The notes below the pieces were generated by a model. It saw nothing but the letters and a program-made list of their open reading frames with translations, searched no databases and was not told the origin of the DNA. The position numbers and the translations under genes are program-made. Source: Anaerolineae bacterium (GTDB taxonomy: Bacteria > Chloroflexota > Anaerolineae > B4-G1 > SLSP01). From it: 9,166 bases of DNA. Positions 4,978 to 9,166 of the stretch are shown piece by piece; the stretch's first letter is position 1, and each line of letters starts with the position of its first letter. The stretch lies in NCBI GenBank assembly GCA_016927095.1, contig JAFGNI010000020.1, forward strand, positions 1 to 9,166, written 5' to 3'.

Positions 4978-6084
4978 ATGCCTGAGCTTCCAGAAGTCGA
5001 GACAATAGCGCAGAAGCTGTCCCCTGCGCTGGTGGGACACGAAGTCGTCCAGGTCGATGTCGGCTGGGATCGCACGATCGATCGCCCCGACGTGGTGTCT
5101 TTTCGGAAGGCGCTGATCGGATCCAGATTCACCGGCATCGGACGGCGCGGCAAGTTCCTAGTGATGGATCTCGACACGGGGCAGTCCCTGCTCGTGCACC
5201 TGCGCATGAGCGGCAAGTTCTCGCTGTCGATGAATGGGGACGTTGAGGCAGAGCAGCACACACGGCTGCGCCTGCGGCTCGACAATGGGCTTTGGGTTGT
5301 CTACATTGATCCACGCAAGTTTGGCAGATTTTACCTCGTCGACGATCCACAGGAGATCGTTGCGGATCTAGGCCCGGAGCCACTGGGGCCGGATTTTACA
5401 GCCGAAGCGCTGTGGGAGCGCCTGCAAAACCGGCGCGGCGAGATCAAACGCCTGCTGCTCGACCAGCAGTTCATCGCCGGCTTGGGCAACATCTACGTCA
5501 GTGAAGCGCTGTGGCAGGCACGGATCCACCCAGCCCGGCCCGCCAACTCGCTCTCAGGCGAGGAGTGCTACCGGCTACACGGCGCGATTGTCGACGTTCT
5601 GCGACTGGGCATCGTCCACGGGGGCACCAGCCTAGAGGATCGACAGTATGTCTATCCCGACGGGGGAACCGGTGAACACCAACACCATCTGAGCGTCTAC
5701 GACCGAGCCGGCGACCGGTGCCGGCGCTGTGGCTATGAGCTGCAGCGGATCGTGCAAGGACAGCGCAGCACCTACTTCTGCCCGGTGTGCCAACCCTACT
5801 TCATAGCAGATGGATCGGCAGCTCGGGTTTGGCAGGACGAGAATCTAGATGAGGAAAGGAAATTGACAGTGGAAACCAAAACGCTGAATATCGCAGGAAT
5901 GTCCTGCAACATGTGCGTCAAACACGTCACGCACGCGCTGAAGAACGTCGATGGCGTTGTGGACGTGCACGTGCAGCTCGAGCCACCCACGGCAACGGTG
6001 ACTTACGATCCACAGGTGGCTGACCTCGCAGCCTTCAAAGCAGCTGTCGCCGAGGCAGACTACGAGGTCGTTGGCGAAGCCTGA
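4978..6084 (+). CDS. mutM: Formamidopyrimidine-DNA glycosylase fused in frame to a heavy-metal-associated domain
   Basis: Residues 1-272 are a complete Fpg/MutM, the bifunctional glycosylase/AP lyase that removes 8-oxoguanine. The start must be 4978, because the enzyme uses the N-terminal Pro after Met removal: it begins M-PELPEVET. Further landmarks are K59 in RRGKF, HLRMSG (74-79) with the base-wedge Met, the helix-two-turns-helix GLGNIYVSEAL, and the C-terminal zinc finger C248-x2-C251-x16-C268-x2-C271 with R263. Family members normally end right after CPxCQ. Here the frame continues through a 25-residue linker into residues 298-368, an HMA domain with GMSCNMC (C310, C313), giving 368 residues instead of about 272. 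No good Shine-Dalgarno precedes 4978, and a hairpin lies just upstream. An internal GTG could also give the HMA domain as a free protein. Confidence 0.88.
   Translation: MPELPEVETIAQKLSPALVGHEVVQVDVGWDRTIDRPDVVSFRKALIGSRFTGIGRRGKFLVMDLDTGQSLLVHLRMSGKFSLSMNGDVEAEQHTRLRLRLDNGLWVVYIDPRKFGRFYLVDDPQEIVADLGPEPLGPDFTAEALWERLQNRRGEIKRLLLDQQFIAGLGNIYVSEALWQARIHPARPANSLSGEECYRLHGAIVDVLRLGIVHGGTSLEDRQYVYPDGGTGEHQHHLSVYDRAGDRCRRCGYELQRIVQGQRSTYFCPVCQPYFIADGSAARVWQDENLDEERKLTVETKTLNIAGMSCNMCVKHVTHALKNVDGVVDVHVQLEPPTATVTYDPQVADLAAFKAAVAEADYEVVGEA
5869..6084 (+). CDS. Possible independently translated HMA metal chaperone (CopZ-like) nested in the fpg frame
   Basis: This is the in-frame 3' part of the Fpg reading frame. 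It is listed separately because it has its own translation signals: AAGGA (5856-5860) lies 8 bases before a GTG at 5869. The product would be 71 residues, the normal size of a free CopZ/Atx1-type chaperone, with the betaalphabetabetaalphabeta ferredoxin-like pattern. The metal loop GMSCNMC starts at residue 10 of this product, and a typical ending, AEADYEVVGEA, follows. Such proteins bind Cu(I) or similar ions through the two Cys and pass them to ATPases or regulators. No copper ATPase or copper-responsive regulator is in the window. Whether the cell makes the fusion, the free chaperone, or both cannot be told from sequence; the ribosome binding site favours at least some separate product. Confidence 0.5.
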   Translation: METKTLNIAGMSCNMCVKHVTHALKNVDGVVDVHVQLEPPTATVTYDPQVADLAAFKAAVAEADYEVVGEA

Positions 6085-6117
6085 GCAGCTGGACACCTAT
6101 CGAGGTCAAGGATCAGT

Positions 6118-6143
6118 CCGGCCCGCGGTCGACCGCGGGCCGG
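6118..6143. terminator. Perfect 26-bp palindrome between convergent genes, likely bidirectional terminator
   Basis: The 11-base arm CCGGCCCGCGG (6118-6128) is followed by a TCGA loop and its exact reverse complement (6133-6143), so both strands can form the same very stable hairpin. It sits 33 bases after the Fpg-HMA stop and about 20 bases from the stop of the convergent peptidase. The rightward side is followed by a pyrimidine-rich CTTCTCTTCC rather than a clean T run. Confidence 0.65.
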
Positions 6144-6163
6144 GCTTCTCTTCCAGCCGAGAA

Positions 6164-7348
6164 TCACCTTACGGTCAGGTCGCCCGCCTCACAGAGCAGC
6201 CCAGCCAACAGCGCGGCACGCTTGGGCAGAGAAGCCGTGTCCACGTACTCGTGTTCGGCGTGGGCGCCATCACCGACCGCCCCTAATCCATCCAATGTGG
6301 GCACGCCCATTGCAGCGGTGAGGTTGCCGTCGCTGGCACCGCCGGACGATGCCTCTTCCAGCGCCATACCCAGCGCTTCGCCAACGCGTCGAGCTACCTC
6401 AAAAAGGGCAATCGTTCCGGGCGTTCGCTCAAACGGCACCCGTCCGAAGCTGCCCGTGACAGTGACCGTGGTCTCCGGGTTGAAGGCCTCGATGCCCAAG
6501 ATGAGCGACTCGAGACGCCGGGCCTCTTCACGGGTCCAGGCCCTGGTGTCCACCCGAGCGGTTGCGTGCGCAGCAACGACGTTGGACCGTGTGCCGCCGG
6601 CGATCACCCCCACGTTGACAGTTGTGCCCAGATCGTAGTCGGTGAAAGCGTGGAGCCGCAGGATCTGCCGTGCCAATTCCTCTATGGCACTGGCGCCTTC
6701 CTGGGGTGCCACACCGGCGTGGGATGCGCGTCCCTCCACAGTTACTGTGAATGCCCCGACGCCCTTGCGCGCTGTCTTCAACGCCCCCCCGGATACCGAC
6801 GGCTCCAGCACAAGCACGTAGGCGGATGCCGCAGCTTCGGTCTCGATCAGGGCACGGGACGTCGCACTGCCGATTTCCTCATCCGCGTTCAGGACCAACA
6901 CCACGGGACGGGGGAGCGGCAGCGCCAGGTCTTGGATGGCGCGCCATGCGAACTCAGCGATCACCAACCCACCCTTCATATCGTAGACACCGGGACCGGT
7001 GGCCCGACCGTGCACCACTTCGAAGGGTTTCCGGTCGATGGTACCCAAGGGCCACACCGTGTCGAAATGCCCCAGGAGGAGGGCCGGCGGCATCGAGGCT
7101 GCAGCCGGTGTGGTGCCCGGCAAAGCGATGCGAAGGTGGTTACCGCGCGTAGGCTGCGGCACAAGCTCCACCTGGGCGCCCAGTGCTTCCCAGCGCTGCT
7201 TCAAATAGCCTGCTAGTGTATCGAGATAGGCCTTGTCCGTGCTCGGCGACTCGCGGCTGACCAAAGCATCCAAAGCCGCGATCATCTCAGCATGATAACC
7301 TATGGCATGGTCGGAGAGGCGCTGATAGTCTATCGCTAGATCGCCCAT
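6164..7348 (-). CDS. M20 family metallopeptidase, carboxypeptidase G2-like
   Basis: A 394-residue dizinc peptidase without a signal peptide. The M20 active site is complete: H94-x-D96 in GHFDTVWP, bridging D123 in GPGVYDMKGG, general base E157 and ligand E158 in NADEEIGS, E182 in LEPS, and H363 in GAHAEHEYV. The Glu at position 182 and the overall layout match the carboxypeptidase G2/ArgE group, which removes C-terminal amino acids such as glutamate. The dimerisation insert carries H210 in GRASHAGVAP. I place the start at the ATG at 7348, which has AAAAGGAG upstream; a GTG at 7378 in the same frame lies inside a hairpin and has no ribosome binding site. It follows folBK by 53 bp in the same direction. 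Since carboxypeptidase G2 cleaves folates, a folate or p-aminobenzoyl-glutamate substrate is possible but unproven; a general peptidase is equally possible. Confidence 0.85.
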   Translation of the reverse strand: MGDLAIDYQRLSDHAIGYHAEMIAALDALVSRESPSTDKAYLDTLAGYLKQRWEALGAQVELVPQPTRGNHLRIALPGTTPAAASMPPALLLGHFDTVWPLGTIDRKPFEVVHGRATGPGVYDMKGGLVIAEFAWRAIQDLALPLPRPVVLVLNADEEIGSATSRALIETEAAASAYVLVLEPSVSGGALKTARKGVGAFTVTVEGRASHAGVAPQEGASAIEELARQILRLHAFTDYDLGTTVNVGVIAGGTRSNVVAAHATARVDTRAWTREEARRLESLILGIEAFNPETTVTVTGSFGRVPFERTPGTIALFEVARRVGEALGMALEEASSGGASDGNLTAAMGVPTLDGLGAVGDGAHAEHEYVDTASLPKRAALLAGLLCEAGDLTVR

Positions 7349-7367
7349 AGCTCTCCTTTTGGGATTG

Positions 7368-7399
7368 GCAGGCCACACACCTAACGTGGTATGGCCTGC
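7368..7399 (-). repeat. Intercistronic hairpin between folBK and the M20 peptidase gene
   Basis: On the complement, GCAGGCCATAC pairs with GTGTGGCCTGC over 11 base pairs (one G-U in RNA) around a 10-base loop. It begins just after the folBK stop codon and ends about 8 bases before the peptidase ribosome binding site. No T run follows, so it is more likely an mRNA processing or stability element, or a leaky attenuator, than a full terminator. Confidence 0.55.
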
Positions 7400-7401
7400 G
7401 A

Positions 7402-8307
7402 TCAGGTCGGTGTCAGTAGCAGATTGTCGCGCCGGGCAATGGCGGGCTTCTGTCCGCTACGGCTGAGCCCCCTCTCCTGGAGCAGCGCGTTGGCGATGTC
7501 CTCCAGTGTCTGCCCTGTCTCGGGATGAATGTAGTAGGGCGCGAGATCGGCGAGGGGAACAGCAACGTGAGGATAGGTCAGGATGTCGGGATCAGGCAGG
7601 TGCCGTGTGCCGAGGTCCTGGGTTTCGTGGTTGAAGAGCGCGATATCCAGATCAATCGTGCGCGGCGCGTTCTTATCGGCCACCCGCACACGTCCCAAGG
7701 CCTGCTCAATGGGCTTCAGGACGTCGGCCTTCAGCCGCACAGCGGACAGCGGCGTCGTCAAGAGGACAGCGCCATTCAGGAAGGACGCCTGGTCGGTGGT
7801 ACCCACCGGCGCGGTCTCATAGACAGGCGAGACGGCGGCAACGACGACTTTGCCGGACTCAGCCAACATCTTAACAGCAGCCTTGAGGTTGTGCACCGGG
7901 TCGATATTCGAGCCCAGTGTCACGAAGACACGATTGGGCAGATCCCGGAGCTGCTCTCGCGTCCGCTCGATCTCCACACCTACAGAGCGCGCGAATCGCA
8001 AAGCGCCCGGTTTCTCCACAAAGACGCGGGCCGCCTCGACCTTTGGATCGGCTAGGCAAAGCTCGGCGATCTCAGCAGCCAAGCGCTCAACGAGGAAAAA
8101 GCTGGACGTCTCCACCATCCGGATCACCTGCTTGGTGATCGTCTTGTAGTTGACGGCATCCTCGATCGCGTCCGTGAGACCTGCGCGGGAGGTGTCTGCG
8201 ACGAGCGTGATATTGATGCGCACGTCCTGTCGCTTCTCACGCTCCTCTTGGTTGATGCCAACAATGGCGCGTAACAGAAGGTCCTTGATGTGAATCTGGT
8301 CTTTCAT
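7402..8307 (-). CDS. folBK: Bifunctional dihydroneopterin aldolase / 6-hydroxymethyl-dihydropterin pyrophosphokinase
   Basis: A 301-residue fusion of two successive folate-pathway enzymes. Residues 1-118 are FolB, which splits dihydroneopterin to 6-hydroxymethyl-dihydropterin and glycolaldehyde; visible are E22 in the GINQEEREKRQ segment, Y54 in DAVNYKTI, E74 in FFLVERLA, and K99 in FVEKPGALRFARSVGVEIER. Residues 126-270 are FolK, which pyrophosphorylates that product with ATP: LGSNIDPVHNL (131-141), YETAPVGTTDQASFLNGAV (163-181), PRTIDLDIALF (215-225) with magnesium-binding D219 and D221, and the closing YPHVAVPLADLAP (245-257). The last 30 residues extend past the FolK core. FolB-FolK fusions are known in several bacterial groups. 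The start at 8307 is 12 bp after the stop of the upstream SDR gene, indicating one operon; its ribosome binding site is weak, so translation may be coupled to that of the SDR. Confidence 0.93.
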   Translation of the reverse strand: MKDQIHIKDLLLRAIVGINQEEREKRQDVRINITLVADTSRAGLTDAIEDAVNYKTITKQVIRMVETSSFFLVERLAAEIAELCLADPKVEAARVFVEKPGALRFARSVGVEIERTREQLRDLPNRVFVTLGSNIDPVHNLKAAVKMLAESGKVVVAAVSPVYETAPVGTTDQASFLNGAVLLTTPLSAVRLKADVLKPIEQALGRVRVADKNAPRTIDLDIALFNHETQDLGTRHLPDPDILTYPHVAVPLADLAPYYIHPETGQTLEDIANALLQERGLSRSGQKPAIARRDNLLLTPT

Positions 8308-8319
8308 AGAAGATCCGCC

Positions 8320-9051
8320 TTACAGGTGCTCACCACCTGTCACGTAGATCAGCTCTCCGGTCACGAAGTCCGACGCAAGCAGGTAACGCACCGCGTGGAC
8401 AATCTCCGCCGGTGACCCAGGCCGTGCCAACGGTATCTCAGTCGCCTTGCGCGCCACGAAGGCCTCACTAGCGCCTGGTGGCGGCAGAATCAGGCCGGGG
8501 GCGATGGCGTTGACCTGGACCTCCGGTGCAAGGGCGAGCGCCATGCTCTGCGTCATCCCGATCAACGCTACCTTGGTCAGTGTATAGGCAACATGATCGG
8601 TGCCGGGGCGCGCGCCACGCCAGTCGGCGATATTCACGACATGGCCGCGGTACCCGCGCGCCTTGGCAGCCAGGGCAAAGGCTTGCGTCAGAAAGAAGGG
8701 CGCTTTGAGATTGATGTCGAAGTGGCGGTCCCAGTTGGCCTCGTCCGTGCTGTCCCACTCGCCAGGTTCGAAGATCGCCGCGCTGTTGATCAAGATGTCC
8801 CAATGGCCAAACTTGCTCAGGACTGCGTCAGCAAGGCCGGACATATCCTGGCTCCGGCCGAAGTCAGCTTGAATAACAACCGCCTCCCGCCCTAAAGCGC
8901 GGATTTCCGCTGCTGTCTCTTGGGCGGGTCCTTCTGAGCTGCTGTAGGTGATGACGATGTCAGCGCCTGCTTCAGCCAGCCCGAGAGCGATCGCCTTTCC
9001 TAGGCGCACCGCGCCGCCAGTCACCAACGCAACCTTTTCCGTGAGGTACAT
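8320..9051 (-). CDS. FolM-like pteridine/dihydrofolate reductase (short-chain dehydrogenase)
   Basis: A 243-residue single-domain SDR. The cofactor site is TGGAVRLG (11-18), whose Arg16 is typical of NADPH-dependent pteridine reductases (TGxxxRxG), followed by VITYSSSEGPAQ. NSAA (89-92) and N114 are standard SDR positions. The catalytic region reads NIADWRGARPGTDHVAYTLTK: Tyr156 and Lys160 are the usual pair, but the expected catalytic Ser is replaced by Asp143, exactly 13 residues before Tyr. That is the Asp-Tyr-Lys arrangement of PTR1 and FolM-type enzymes, which reduce dihydropterins or dihydrofolate. Being 12 bp from folBK supports a role in tetrahydrofolate or tetrahydromonapterin formation. 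The ATG at 9051 is preceded by GAGGAAG. A generic SDR acting on another carbonyl is the alternative, made less likely by the active site and the context together. Confidence 0.85.
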   Translation of the reverse strand: MYLTEKVALVTGGAVRLGKAIALGLAEAGADIVITYSSSEGPAQETAAEIRALGREAVVIQADFGRSQDMSGLADAVLSKFGHWDILINSAAIFEPGEWDSTDEANWDRHFDINLKAPFFLTQAFALAAKARGYRGHVVNIADWRGARPGTDHVAYTLTKVALIGMTQSMALALAPEVQVNAIAPGLILPPPGASEAFVARKATEIPLARPGSPAEIVHAVRYLLASDFVTGELIYVTGGEHL

Positions 9052-9132
9052 TTTCTTCCTCGCTAATCCCCTACTGCGCCGCCCTGTTATCTGTCAGACG
9101 GCCAACCAGCCGGCCTCAGATCTGGTCACGGA

Positions 9133-9166
9133 CTAGAAATGGACAGCGGTGCGCTGGATGTGCTCA
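9133..9166 (-). CDS. Possible C-terminal end of an upstream gene
   Basis: On the complement one frame is open from the window edge to a TAG at 9135-9133, reading EHIQRTAVHF before the stop. It would lie about 80 bp upstream of the SDR gene and in the same direction, a natural position for another folate-operon member. Ten residues are too few to identify a family, and an open frame of this length can occur by chance. Confidence 0.2.
   Translation of the reverse strand, partial: EHIQRTAVHF

Noticed and set aside
4363..5040. A 225-codon open frame on the minus strand.
   Set aside because: It is antisense to peroxiredoxin and the start of fpg, both firmly identified, and has no familiar motif.
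7349..7378. A GTG at 7378 that would extend the M20 peptidase by ten residues.
   Set aside because: It lies inside the intercistronic hairpin without a ribosome binding site, whereas the ATG at 7348 has AAAAGGAG at good spacing.
9140..9166. An ATG on the plus strand at 9140 running to the window edge.
   Set aside because: There is no ribosome binding site before it and only nine codons are visible, too little to support a gene.

Overview
The window is about 60% G+C by eye and densely coded. It looks like bacterial chromosome, most plausibly a member of the Chloroflexota (Anaerolineae-like). That guess rests on the long Pro/Thr/Glu linker behind the lipobox of the 2920-3699 lipoprotein, the superoxide reductase/rubrerythrin style of oxygen defence, and the GH130 plus URO-D-fold pairing. 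There is no rRNA, tRNA, CRISPR array or mobile element. The lineage is an inference, not a demonstrated result.

Left block (1-2220, minus strand): three genes in one direction, transcribed from about 2250 towards 1. In order they are a GH130 glycoside phosphorylase-family enzyme, a uroporphyrinogen-decarboxylase-fold protein of unknown substrate, and the first 35 codons of a nucleotidyltransferase-like protein cut by the window edge. GH130 enzymes often release a sugar 1-phosphate, so a sugar-1-phosphate nucleotidyltransferase nearby would make metabolic sense; this is inferred.

Middle block (2367-6084, plus strand): an oxidative-stress cluster. It holds a class II superoxide reductase, a DOMON-type lipoprotein, a ferritin-like diiron protein of the rubrerythrin family, a typical 2-Cys peroxiredoxin, and a formamidopyrimidine-DNA glycosylase (Fpg/MutM) whose reading frame runs without a stop into a heavy-metal-associated (CopZ-like) domain. 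Together these could reduce superoxide, then peroxide, repair oxidised guanine and bind a thiophilic metal. Intergenic hairpins and promoter-like sequences suggest several transcripts rather than one.

Right block (6164-9051 and a short tail to 9166, minus strand): a folate block. A short-chain dehydrogenase with a pteridine-reductase-type Asp-Tyr-Lys active site (FolM-like) is followed after 12 bp by a FolB-FolK fusion enzyme. After a spacer with a strong hairpin comes an M20 metallopeptidase related to carboxypeptidase G2. The middle and right blocks converge on a perfect 26-bp palindrome at 6118-6143, probably a bidirectional terminator.

The most unusual object is the Fpg-HMA reading frame, which also carries a well-placed internal ribosome binding site and GTG codon that could release the metal-binding domain as a separate 71-residue protein. 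No clearly new multi-gene system is proven here; the clusters are candidates built from known families.
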